NCBI RefSeq assembly: GCF_002099425.1
Contig: NW_018344254.1
Span: forward strand, 2,097,501-2,161,500
Source: Phascolarctos cinereus
Lineage: Eukaryota; Chordata; Mammalia; Diprotodontia; Phascolarctidae
Direction: 5' to 3'
DNA length: 64,000 nt
The notes under the pieces are model-generated. The model saw nothing but the letters and a program-made list of their open reading frames with translations, did not search any database and was not told where the DNA came from. This document shows positions 30,021 to 40,597 of the stretch, piece after piece. Positions within the stretch are counted from its first letter, which is position 1; every line of letters begins with the position of its first letter. The translations under genes and the position numbers were made by a program.

Positions 30021-30940
30021 GGGAGGCTGCTGGCCCCTCTCTCCCAGCGGACACAGAACAGAGGGGGAGGCTCGAGAGCGAGCGCGAGATCCTGGGCCAA
30101 CCAGCCAGAGGCAGGCTCGGCGCCCGGAGTTGAGAGGCGGAGGTGGGGGTCCCCGGGGCGCTGCCCAGCCCAACCCAGGCCCGCTCAAGCTGCAGCTGCT
30201 ACTGCAGATGACCAAGAACAGCCAGCAGGATTCCTGGCCGAGACGCGCCAGTCCTGTCCAGGGTCTCCAGGGCTCCGCTCGGGCCACCAAGCCGCCACCC
30301 TGCTGAGCCTGTGGCCCCCCCCCCACCCCAGCGGACCTACTGACCTCTCGGAGCCTGGATCCAAGTCCGTCTGTCCGTCCAGCCGTCTGTGGGTGGGTGG
30401 CTCCCTGAGCCCCCGGGCTCGGAGGCAGTCTGTCCACCCGTCTCTTCCTCCGCCTGAGTGTCCGAGGTCTGCGGGAGCTCCCTGAGGGCGGAGTGGGGCG
30501 GGGCAGGGGCCGGGGCCAGGGCCGAACCAGCTTCTTAAAGGAGCAACCAGGGCTGACCCGAGCCCTGAGAGCGGCTGGGGCGGGGCAGGGGCCCAGGGCA
30601 TGATTCACCGCCCCACCCCTTCTTCCCCCCACGCCCACCCCACGCACGCACACATGCACACACACGCACCCACACACGCACCCCAGCCTGGGGCATGTGC
30701 CTAGTGATAGCCCTGAGCCCTCCCCGAAGCTGGTCTGGAGAGCCCAGTCAGCTCATTCGCCTTCGGGCCTGGGGGCGTCCTCCCACTCCCCTCCATCCGC
30801 CAAGGCCACCGCGGCCGAAAACTACCTCATGGGCTCCGTGGGATCCAAGAATTCTTTCCACTTTCCTCCATCCCGCCCCAGGTCCCAGAGTCGGGAGGAG
30901 CGGACCTCCCGGGAGATCACCCATTTCACCCACCACTGGC
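30020..30940. promoter_or_regulatory. CpG island, possible orphan promoter
   Basis: GC-rich and dense in CpG (for example GAGAGCGAGCGCGAGA), in strong contrast to the CpG-poor surroundings. Two GC boxes, GGGGCGGGGC, lie at 30495-30504 and 30577-30586. On the minus strand a good donor (CCGAGAG then GTCAGT, boundary at 30345/30344) could end a noncoding first exon. It may serve an alternative TMEM61 transcript or a lncRNA. The 263-residue minus frame through it has no recognisable domain and is probably a GC-driven open frame. Confidence 0.55.
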
Positions 30941-31149
30941 CCGGTCCGATCCAAGACAAGCCTTATTTATTAATTCATGTCAGTCGACAAGCACTCAGTG
31001 CTAAGTTCTTGTGCTAGGCCCTGGGCATCACAGGTGCTAAAGTGAGGCAAGTGGAGGGAGATGCAGCTCCGGAAGTCCCTTGTCAGGTACTGTGCCTCAG
31101 TTTCTTCACCTGTAATATAGGAATCGTGGGGAAGGGACTAAATATCGCG

Positions 31150-31355
31150 CGCCTCTCACGTGCCGGACACTGTATATTATTTCCTGCAATCCTCACAACA
31201 CCCTGGCGCGATAGGCACTATTATTAGCTGAGGGGAGCAGAGGTGAAGTGATCTGCCCAGAGTCACCCAGCTGTAGTGTCTGAGGGCGAATTGGGACTCA
31301 GGGTTTCCTGACTCCAGGCCTAGTGCTCCATCCCTTGAGTCACCACCTGGCTCTG
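31150..31355 (-). mobile_element. MIR/THER-like SINE
   Basis: TGCAATCCTCACAACACCCT, AGTGATCTGCCCAGAGTCAC and the degenerate head near 31330. Confidence 0.7.
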
Positions 31356-31409
31356 ACTTCGAGCATTGATCGCTCCCATTTCCGTGGCACCTTACCGAGC
31401 ATTTATCCC

Positions 31410-31705
31410 CAAGAACCTGCTCCTCTCCACACCTTGGCATTTCCAGCTCCCTTCTGGGCTGGCACCTGACTCCTTCGAGAGGGGGGCTGGCCCTGATCCC
31501 TCCGGTGGCTGATGCCCACCTTGCCCTGTCAGATAAGACTCTAAATTTGTTTTGTATTTGTTTCTCTGCATACATAATGACTTCTCCCGATGCCTCCCAC
31601 CTTCCACCCGGAGAACCTAAGCTCCTTTCCGGCAGGGAGTACTTCCTCTTTTGTCTTCAGATACCCAGTGGCACCTAGGAGGTGCTTAATCGATGCTGTG
31701 GGTGG
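31410..31705 (+). mobile_element. L2 3' end
   Basis: CCTAAGCTCCTTTCCGGCAG and GTGGCACCTAGGAGGTGCTT give the diverged terminus. Confidence 0.65.
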
Positions 31706-31709
31706 AAGT

Positions 31710-31935
31710 ATTCTCTCCATTTTACAGATGAGGAAATTGAGGATAAGATAAAGTATTTGGTGTTGAGGAAATGGGAGCTGATAGTAATGATCACAGGCTT
31801 GGGAGCTCAGAATGTAAACCATCAGATTCCCTGAAGATCATCCAGCCCAACTTTATTTTACAGATGAGGAAACTGAGATCCAGAGAAGGGAAGTAGCTCT
31901 ACAGGTCACACAGCTCTGCACTTCGGCCCTCTGAT
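31710..31935 (-). mobile_element. Two MIR-like SINE fragments
   Basis: CCATTTTACAGATGAGGAAA near 31717 and a second TTTTACAGATGAGGAAACTG near 31855, both antisense. Confidence 0.7.
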
Positions 31936-32339
31936 TGCTCGCTCACGGTTTGCCCCCTGTACCACACTGCCTGGATGACCTCAGTGACTGGCCTTCAAGT
32001 CATAAGCAGGGGAATGTTTGGCTTTTCTTCTGGATTGAGACCCCTGATTCCAGGCATGGGCATCACTGGGGCAAACCTCTCCCCAGCCTTGGTTTTTCCT
32101 TCCTTCAAATGGGACTACAAAGGACATTTTAACAGGAGAATTAGCCAGATGGGTTCCTAGTTTTCTAAGAAATGCAGGTGGATGTGGGAAGCAGAGTATT
32201 ACTAAAGGGTAGGCTTGGGGGGCTCACTTCCTCCAGGATAAGCTCGTGGAGATTGCTTCTGCTGGGATACTCCACACCTCCTCAGCACCCTCAGCAGTCT
32301 GGAACATCATGCTGGCTCCCCCACCTCCCCTTGCCCCTG

Positions 32340-32478
32340 CCCTTCAGTTTTCTTCTGCATAGTGTCTCCCGAGCCTTTAGATTAGAAGCTCCTGGAGGGC
32401 AGGGACTGTCTTTTTCTTATTTGTATTCCCAGCAGTGCCTGGCACATACTAGGTGCTTAATAAATGTTTATTGACTAT
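32340..32478 (+). mobile_element. L2 3' end
   Basis: AGATTAGAAGCTCCTGGAGG, CAGTGCCTGGCACATACTAG and AATAAATGTTTATTGAC. It is well preserved. Confidence 0.85.
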
Positions 32479-32689
32479 TGTTGGAGAGGGTAGTTCACAT
32501 GCCTTTGAGCTGCCGGCTGTCCTAGCTCCTTAGACTGCCCAGAGCCCACGGTCACGGAGGCCAGAGGGGCAATTGTCTCTGGGTGCCCCTGCCTTAGGTA
32601 AGAGAAATATTTCAGCTTGCTTCTCTACCTTACTCTGTTCTGAGATAAGGAGGAGATACTGACAGGCATCAAAGGGATGGGAATCACAC

Positions 32690-32940
32690 TGGATTGAGAG
32701 TGAGTTTGAGGCCCTGGGTTCAAATTTTACCTCTTTTACTTTCTATGTGGGTGACCCTGGGCAAATCACTTAAATTCTCTGCCCTTAAGTTTCCTCTTCT
32801 GTAGAAATGAGGGCATGCCTTCCAGCTCTCAATTTATGATCTTAGGTCACGTAACCTCCCTGGGCCTCAGTTTCCCCATCTGTAAAATGAGGGGCCCACG
32901 GCTTCTGAGAATCCTTTCAGCTCCAGGTCTGTGATCCTCC
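32690..32940 (+). mobile_element. MIR-like SINEs in tandem
   Basis: A first copy (GGTTCAAATTTTACCTCTTT, GTGGGTGACCCTGGGCAAAT) is followed by a second CORE and tail (CAGTTTCCCCATCTGTAAAA, CTTTCAGCTCCAGGTCTGTG). Confidence 0.7.
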
Positions 32941-33399
32941 CATCACAGGTCTTCATAGGTGTGAGCACAGGGCTCTGGGAGGATGACACAAAGCCTGGGA
33001 ACAGCAACTTTCTCCAGGCTAACCGTGGACAAGACTCAGTGCTTGGCACTATGCCTGACACACAGTAGGGGTTTAATAAATGCTCGTTGATTTGATTAGC
33101 TCATCAGCTTAATGAAGCTTTGAGAGCCCTTCTCCTGGCAGCCCCCTTCTCCTTCAAGGTAGGAAGACTGGGCCTATCTAGGACAAGCCGCCCAGTCTCC
33201 TAACCTGCCATAGGACCTAGCAATAGCATCAGTAACTAGCATTTAGACACCGTAACGCCGGAGTAGGTCTGACAGCTAATCCTCATTTTACAGATGAAGA
33301 AACTGAGGCTCAGGAGGTTAGATCACTCATCCAGGATCACACCGTGACTAGCTGAGGTGGGATTCCAATGTGGTTTTCCCATGATATCTATAATGACAG

Positions 33400-33625
33400 C
33401 AGCTAGGGGTCACCATAGACAGACCAGGCCAGCCTCAGACACTTCCTAGCGCTGTGACCCTGGGCAAGTCACTTTGCCTTATTTGCCTCAGTTTCCTTAT
33501 CTGTAAAATGAGCTGGAGAAGGAAATGGAAAACCGCTCCAGTAGCTCTGCCAAGAAAACCCCAAATGGGGTTACAAAGAGTAAAAATGACCAAAAAATGA
33601 TTGAACATCTATCACAACAAACTGC
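33400..33625 (+). mobile_element. Marsupial SINE with RTE/BovB-type tail
   Basis: GCTGTGACCCTGGGCAAGTC, CAGTTTCCTTATCTGTAAAA, then CCAAGAAAACCCCAAATGGG and a degenerate RTE-like end. The head is shortened. Confidence 0.85.
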
Positions 33626-34044
33626 CTCAGCAAATGTGAGCTCACTTTCCCCCTTCTGTAAAACAAGGGGATTATACTAACTGATCTCCAAGGGATCTTT
33701 AGGCGGGAGGCATGCAGAGATCAATAAGAACTTGAAATTGAGCAGGGCAGGTAAGACTAGATACAAAAAAACTTCAGTCTAAGTAGAATGTGATCACGGT
33801 CTCTAAGACCAAGAACACAGGCATGTCATAGACTGGTGGTGGTGGTGGCGGGGCACATGGCTGCTCCTAGTTGAAGGCTGAGCAGGGATGCCTTCAGGTA
33901 CCATGGTGGACCACTGGGCAATACCGCTCTGCCCTCTGGCCCTCTGACTGGTTAATGTCATCTGCCTAGTTGCTGCTCCAAGAAAGGAACCCCAGGTCTT
34001 CCTATCTGTCTTTCAGTGAAACCTCTTAGAAGTGAAGGTTCCTT

Positions 34045-34155
34045 GAATTTTAAGTGTGTACTCCTTGAGAACAGGGACTCTTTTACTTTTTGTATCCCTA
34101 GCACTTAGCACAAAACTTTGCACATGGCAAGCTCTTAATAAATGCTTTACCATTC
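34045..34155 (+). mobile_element. L2 3' end
   Basis: GTACTCCTTGAGAACAGGGA, CCCTAGCACTTAGCACAAAA and CTCTTAATAAATGC. Confidence 0.78.
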
Positions 34156-34269
34156 TAATCCACTGGAATGCAAAGGAGAGGGAGGAAATTTGGTTTTGAG
34201 GAAGGGATGGAAGGCTTGAGAAGACTTCATGGAGGAGATGACATGGAGTTGGGCCTTGAAAGTTGGTAG

Positions 34270-35620
34270 GATTTCTTTTTTTTTTAACATTTAAAAAAAC
34301 TTTAAATAAATTTTATTCAAATAAATAATTTAATTTAAATAATTATTTAATTTAATTAACTTAATTGTAATTTAAACTCCAAATAAAATGAGGAAATTCA
34401 TATGGGTACCAGAACAGGAAAAAACACATTAAAAAGTACATGAAACCACAAGGTTCTATTATCTAATGCTAGCTTTTCTTTTTTAAGTCTATGATGAATC
34501 TAACATGTAACTTTCAAAGCTATCCTGCTTGTGTTTCCTTCTGAAATTTCTTCTGTTCTCTTCTGTGTCGTTTTTTAAAATGCTTCAACAACCATCTTTT
34601 CCTTCTTTTATTTTTTTTCTCCTGTTCTGGGGCACCCCTGTCCCTACCACTCCCTTCCATTCTCCCTCTCACTCTTCCCCACTGAAAAAACCCTTACCAC
34701 AAATATGCAGAGTCAAGCAATACAAATTGGCCTGGTCCAAAGGTGTCCTATTCTGCATCTTGAACCCATCACTTCTGCTTCAGGAAATGTGGGTATTGCC
34801 ATCATCATCCTGTCGTCACACCATCCTCTGGCTGGTCATTGCACTGATCAGAATTCTTAAGGTTTTCAAAATCATTTATCTCTACAAAGTTATTATTTGT
34901 AATTGTTCTCCTGGTTCTTCTCATTTCACTTTGCATCAGTTTATACAGGTCTTCCCAAGTTTCTCTGAAACCATCACCTTTATCATTTCTTACAGAAAAA
35001 TAATATTCCATCACCTTCATATACTATAATCTGCTTAATTATTCTCTATATGACAGGCACTCCCTTAATTTCTAGCCTTTGCAATGACCACAAAACAAAA
35101 ACAAAAAACCCTGCTTTAAATATTCTTGTACATATGGGTTCTTTTCGTCTTTCTTTGATCTCTTTGGGGCATAGGTCTAGTAGTGGTTTATCCTTTCAGT
35201 ATCCAGTTTAGTAACTTTGAAGGCATAGTTCTAAATTGCTTTCCATAATGGTTAAACCAATTCACAGGTCCACTAACGATGTGTCAATGTGCCTAGCCTC
35301 CCACATTCCTTCTAGCAATTGTCATTTTCCTCTTTTTTTTTTGGTCAAATTTGCAAGGATAATGAGTGTGAGATGAAACCTCACAGTTGCTTTAATTTGC
35401 ATTTCTCTTCTTATTAGTGATTTATATGATCTTTTCTTAGGTATGATTTCTTCCTCTCAAAGCTTCCTGTTTATGCACTTTGACCATTTTCCAACTGAAG
35501 AATAACTCTTGTTCTTATACATTTGAATCAATTTCTTATTGAGAAACTTGCTGCGAAGATTTTTCCACCTAGTTAACTATTTCAATGTGTAAGATTTCAA
35601 TAGGCAGAGTAAAAAAGGAG
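34270..35620 (-). mobile_element. L1 LINE 3' part, antisense (about 1.35 kb)
   Basis: It starts with a T-rich and AT-rich tail. On the minus strand the ORF2 C-terminus follows (MEYYFSVRNDKGDGFRETWE near 35012-34953) and then upstream ORF2 sequence to about 35620 (TTTGCATTTCTCTTCTTATT, ACTTTGACCATTTTCC). The frame is broken. It is the longest L1 piece in the window. Confidence 0.82.
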
Positions 35621-35924
35621 TGCATTCCTTTCATAGGGACAAGTGTATTTGAAGTCACAGAGGTAATATATAGACTATTTGGTCAATGTTTCATTGTGTA
35701 ATACCTACAGAATAGATAGGTAGATTGATATAGATGAACTCCAAGGAAGCATTCTTTCCACCAATGAGAAAAACTTTTGCAAATGCACCAGGTCCAAAGT
35801 CATATTAACCAGAGGGCAGACAGTGGGAATGGGGAGGAGGAATGCATTTTCTCTCCTCTCCCCACCCACATCAACCAGGTCATGCAGAGAATCAGGAACA
35901 CAAGGGAGTAGGCAGCTTCCAGTC

Positions 35925-36485
35925 AGCAATAAGCATTCATTAAGTACCTACTATATGCCAGGCACCGAGCTAAGCACTGGAGATAGAAAAAGAGGCAAAA
36001 CATAGTCCCTGTCCTTGAAGAGCTTACAACTTAATTGGGAAGAAAGCATACAATGATGTACAAACAAACTTCGTACAGGGTAAAATGGAGATAATTAACA
36101 GAGGGAAGGTGCTAGAATTAAGGAGGATTGTGAATTTCCTACAGAAAGTGGGATTTTAGCTGGGACTTGGAAGAAGCCAGGGAGGCCAGGAGGCAGAGGT
36201 GAGGAGGAGGAGCATTCCAAGCAGGGGGGACAGCTGGGGAAGCTGTCGTAAGTCAGGAGACAGTGTCTTATGCTAGGAATATTACTGGATTGAAGGACGT
36301 GGAGCAGTGTAAGGTCTAAGAAGATGGGAAAGATGGGGGGGTAGGTTATGAAGTGCTTTGAATGTCAAATGATTCTGTATTTGTTTTTAAAAGTTAAAGA
36401 AAGCCCCTGGAATTTATTGAGTAGGAAAGTGTTCAAGAAAAGTATGTGAGTAGGGAGGTGATGAGGTCAGAGATGCTATACCCCA
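35925..36485 (-). mobile_element. L2 LINE 3' part, antisense
   Basis: CATTAAGTACCTACTATATG, AGCTAAGCACTGGAGATAGA, GGATTTTAGCTGGGACTTGG and AGGGAGGTGATGAGGTCAGA, in L2 antisense order. Confidence 0.85.
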
Positions 36486-36989
36486 GCATGAGGATCCTAC
36501 AAAAAGATCGAATTTGAAGGCTTTGGGGACTGGCTGTTGTGATTTACCTTTGCCATACGTGGCTGGCAGCCTCTATACCTATGTGCTCAACGTTTATGCC
36601 TGCTCTTTCCAAGGACACTCTGGGTAATTATGGGAGGAGGCTTTTGGAAGACACCTTTCACCAGTTGTATTTACTATAACTGGGTCCTAATTAATACATA
36701 TAATGAATCCCATGAAGTCCCATTATTTGAATTTGAATGGTATATATTTCCATTGGACTGGAATCCATGGTCATATTTTATATAAGAATACCATCTTAGT
36801 AATGATGCTCTAATAGGAGTAGCTCTCAAGCCCCCACCAGCATACTTCCCCTTAATAATCAGCCAGTAGCAAAAGAAATTACTTGGATGGTATAGTAAAA
36901 ACATTTCCCCCGAAAGTCTAGGACACTCTCTCCCACCTATGTGCATACGTATACATGCAAAGGGAAGTAAAGTTTGCTCTGTGTGGCCT

Positions 36990-37115
36990 TAGAGAGCAGA
37001 GCCAGGAACAGTGGGTGGAAGTTGCAAGGAGATAGATTTGGGCTTGATGTCAGGGAGGATTTCTTCACAATAAGAGGGGTCCCACAGTGGAACAGACTGC
37101 CTTAGCAGCTCATAA
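36990..37115 (+). mobile_element. CR1/L3 LINE fragment
   Basis: CAGTGGGTGGAAGTTGCAAG, TTTGGGCTTGATGTCAGGG and GTGGAACAGACTGCC. This is the sense orientation of the 3' part. Confidence 0.72.
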
Positions 37116-37529
37116 CAACAGCTTCCATTTCTGGAACACTTCAAAGTCTCCCAAGCACTTTGCTTGGGAGGACCCTGGGAGGGAGGCAATGCCAGTGTCC
37201 TTATCTTTTATTTTATGAAAAAGGAAATGAAGGATCAGAGGAGGGAGGATTGGCCCCGAGTCCAATGGATGGAGAGCATCTGAGATGGGATGTGAACCTG
37301 GGTTTCTTCATTCCAAGGTCTAACATATTTCCCACTTTCTCACATTGAGTCTGTAATTCCTTGTTTCTGAAAAGATTCAGTCAGAAGCTGGGTAATCATT
37401 TATTAGGAAGTGGTATTAATGGGGTTTCTTCTCAGGTACAGTTTGTACTAGGTGCTCTCTGGGATCCCTCCAAATTGGAGCTTCTGTATATACTCTATCC
37501 TATCTATATTTTGCCATGTCTATATAATA

Positions 37530-37785
37530 AAAAGCTAGCATTTATATAATGCTTTAAGGTTCGAAAAGGAGTTTACAAATATTACCTTACGATAACCTTA
37601 ACAATAACCCTTAGAAGTAGGTGCTATTTTTATCCTAATTTTACAGTTGAAAAAATTGAGGCAGACAGAGTTTGTGAAGTGACTTGCCCAGGATCACACA
37701 GCTGGTGAAAGTCTGAGACTGGATTCAAATCCAGGTCTTCCTAATTCCAGGTCCAGTGCTCTATCTACCAGCTACATATGCTATA
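37530..37785 (-). mobile_element. THER/MAR1-like SINE
   Basis: CATTTATATAATGCTTTAAG, TTTTACAGTTGAAAAAATTG, CTTGCCCAGGATCACACAGC, GATTCAAATCCAGGTCTTCC. Nearly full length. Confidence 0.82.
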
Positions 37786-37804
37786 CTTCAGACTCAATGA
37801 GTCT

Positions 37805-38170
37805 GTATTTCATTGTTGTTGTTTGCCCTTCATTCTTGAAGAGAACCAGTGCCGTCAGGAGGGTGATGTCTTGACTTGCAAGTGAATTAGATTTAAGTGA
37901 GGCAGGACTGTGCTAAGTCACCAACCTCACACTCTTCTCCAGGGTTATCTGAGCCCAGTGGCAAGATACACAAACAAGACTAGAGCTGATCTCGGATGCA
38001 GTGGGAGACCTTGGCCTTTTCAAGCTAAGGTCTTTCCCAGGTCTTGGTTTATCTGAGGCAACACCCATTCAGTGATTTAAGGCTAGGTAAGAAATCAGGC
38101 AAAAGCTGGCCTGGCTGCTCAAAGAGAAAAGGAAAATCAAATTGGGAAGGGAACACCCTGAGGGTTGTAT
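37805..38170 (+). mobile_element. Unclassified marsupial repeat, copy A
   Basis: CCTTCATTCTTGAAGAGAAC, GTGATGTCTTGACTTGCAAG, GTCACCAACCTCACACTCTT and GATTTAAGGCTAGGTAAGAA. The same sequence, reversed, is at 50240-50550. I recall it as a common marsupial dispersed repeat but cannot assign a class. Confidence 0.65.
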
Positions 38171-38204
38171 ATTATAGAACTTCTATTATAGAACTTCTGA
38201 ACGC

Positions 38205-38375
38205 TGTAGAGCAGAATGCATGGAGTGCTACACATGGAGCCAGCAAGACCTGGGTTCCTACCTTGCCTATGAGATTGTTTGGTTAGGAGAAAGTCACTTC
38301 GTCTTTCTGAGCCTCAGTTTCCTCATCTGTAAAATGAAAATAATAATACTTACATATTAAACTGCTCCCAGAAAA
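38205..38375 (+). mobile_element. MIR-like SINE
   Basis: GCAAGACCTGGGTTCCTACC and CAGTTTCCTCATCTGTAAAA with an AATAATAAT tail. Confidence 0.72.
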
Positions 38376-38429
38376 AGTTGTGGGTTTTTTGTTAAGATGA
38401 AGTCCCCAGAAGGATATCATAGGACCACA

Positions 38430-38612
38430 CAAAATCATAGATCTAGAGCTGAAGGGACCATTGTTACCTAGTCCAACTCATTCATTTTACAGATTGGGAA
38501 ATGGAGGCCCAGAGAGTCACATAGCTAATAAGCGATAGAGCTGAGATTTGAACTAAGCTTCCCTGATTCCACACGCAGCACACTTACCACTGTACCACTG
38601 TACTAGGCAGAG
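38430..38612 (-). mobile_element. MIR-like SINE
   Basis: TAGAGCTGAAGGGACCATTG, CATTTTACAGATTGGGAAAT and GAGATTTGAACTAAGC. Confidence 0.72.
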
Positions 38613-39319
38613 GTCAAGCATCTGAGTGGAAGAGCACTGGAGAACAATAAGTTAGTTACTCCCACTCGGAAGCCTAACAAATTTTCCAGATGTTTTGGAA
38701 CCCTAACCCCAAAGAGCTCTTGGTCACCCAGAGGGCTCCCAGGTTCCCAGGACTTTGTAGGCTCAGCCTGGGATTCCTGGAATTCTGTGGTGGCCAGACA
38801 GGCTATTCAGGGGAGAGACCAGAAGTGGTTCCCTTTTGCCACAGTCAGTCAGTCCCTGTTTCTAAAACGGGAAGCCTAAAAGAAAGCTTTAATAAAATTC
38901 AAGGCCACTACTTCCTCCGTAGGCCTTAGCATCCCCCTGGGGCCTCTCCTGCACTATTCTGGGACTGCTCCGTCCCCAGGGGCCGGGGGCAGGGACGGCA
39001 GAAGGGGCACAAGGCAGGAGAAATTGGCTGTCAGGAGGAAATCTTGTCTGATGGAAGAAACAAAAGAAAGTCTTAAGATCTGACTTCGGTGGCGCCCCTC
39101 TCCCCTGGAGTGACCTTGGAAGAGGTTGGGCAGAGGCGAAAAGCAAGGATTCCTGGAAAAATCAGTCACTCTGTCTGCCTCCAGCATTTCTGAGAAAAAT
39201 AAAGGGCAACCATGGGCGATGAGCAGAGTCACAAGAACCCGAGGAGGTGGCAGAAGGCAGCAGCAGGGGCCGGAGAGACGGCCCTCGGCCCACTGCTGCC
39301 ACAAGTCATTGGCTGTGGG

Positions 39320-39450
39320 ACTCACGGAATAGGGTTTGGGAAAGTCACCTCACCTCAGCCTGATCTACAAAATGAGATAATAATGCTTGTCCATTCTCCA
39401 TCCCAGGGAGGTTGTATGGATCGAAAGAGATGATGAATATGAAAGGGCTT
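39320..39450 (+). mobile_element. Degenerate SINE fragment
   Basis: CACCTCAGCCTGATCTACAA and GGGAGGTTGTATGGATCGAA resemble the CORE and downstream part of a THER-like SINE. Confidence 0.45.
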
Positions 39451-39474
39451 GGAAATCTGTAAAGGGTTGTAAAT

Positions 39475-39498
39475 TTGTGTGTGTGTGTGTGTGTGTGC
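39475..39498. repeat. (TG)n microsatellite
   Basis: About ten TG units directly follow the SINE fragment. Confidence 0.92.
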
Positions 39499-39544
39499 AT
39501 GTGTAAGCACATTGTGAAGGGGAGTGACTAGTGTTATCATTATT

Positions 39545-40352
39545 CTACGACCTCTGATACCCCCTCACATCTGTCAGATTGGCCACCATGATAGAAAAGG
39601 AACATGGAAGCTATTGGAGGGATATGGAAGAATAGGGAGACTAATGCATTGTTGGTGGAATTGTCAACTGATCCAACCATTCTGGAGAATAATTTGGAAC
39701 TAGGACCAAAGGGTAATAAAACCCAGCAATACTACTGTATCTCAAAGAGGACAAGGAAAAGAAGAAATTTTGTGTTTGCACAGATTTGTATTTGTACACA
39801 GATATTTATAACAGCTTTTTTTTGTGGTGGCAAGGAATTGGAAATTTAGGGGTTGCTGATCCGTTGGGGAATGGCTGAACAAGTTGTGGTGTGATTGTGA
39901 TGCAATACTATTGTGCTATAAGAAATCAGGAAGGGCATAGTTTCAGAAAACACCTGACAAGAGCTGTATGAACTGATGCAGATCAAAGTGAGCAGAACCG
40001 GCACAGGACACAGTGACAGCAATGTTATTATGATCAGCTGCGAAAGACTTAGCTCCTCTGATCGATCCAATGATCCAAGACAATTCCAAAGGACCCAGGA
40101 TGAAAAGGGCTATCTACCTCCAGAAAGAGCTGATGAACTCCGAAGGCAGATTGAAGCAGAAAACACTTTCTTTTCTCTTGCTTTTCTTTTGCAACTTGGC
40201 CAATACCGAAATATGTTTTGCATGATTTTGCATGCATAACTGATGTCACATTGCTTGCCTTCTCAATGAGCATTGGAAGAGAGGGAGAGAATTTGGAATT
40301 CAAATTTTTAAAAAAATATTAAAAGTAAATAAATAATTTGTTTAAAAAAAAA
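39545..40352 (+). mobile_element. L1 LINE 3' part with A-tail
   Basis: ORF2 C-terminal coding region (TTTGTGGTGGCAAGGAATTG near 39823, then CAATACTATTGTGCTATAAG), a 3' UTR with GACAATTCCAAAGGACCCAG, and an A-rich tail to 40352. It is 5'-truncated with a broken frame; target duplications were not convincing. Confidence 0.83.
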
Positions 40353-40389
40353 GCCCAACTTTAGACCCTCAAACCCGGAAGGCACCTTG

Positions 40390-40575
40390 GTGATCAGCAT
40401 GGGTGATGGAGACAGAGAAGTTAGGTTTCAATCCTGACTCTACTGCTTACAACCTGTATGACTTTGATCAAGTCACTTCAACTCTCTGGGTCTCAGTTTC
40501 CTTATCTGTAAAATGAGGGGTTTGAACTTGGTGGCTGCTGAGGTCTTTTCAACTCTAAGTCTGTGATCTTATGAT
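40390..40575 (+). mobile_element. MIR-like SINE with tail
   Basis: GTTTCAATCCTGACTCTACT, CAGTTTCCTTATCTGTAAAA, then CTTTTCAACTCTAAGTCTGT, the normal one-unit form of the tail that is amplified elsewhere. Confidence 0.78.
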
Positions 40576-40597
40576 CCCAAGTAAATTCAACCAACCA

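Noticed and set aside
29886-30677. 263-residue minus-strand open frame across the CpG island
   Set aside because: Arg/Pro/Gly-rich translation of GC-rich DNA with no domain. Its C-terminal part runs into a SINE body and 33-bp repeat units.
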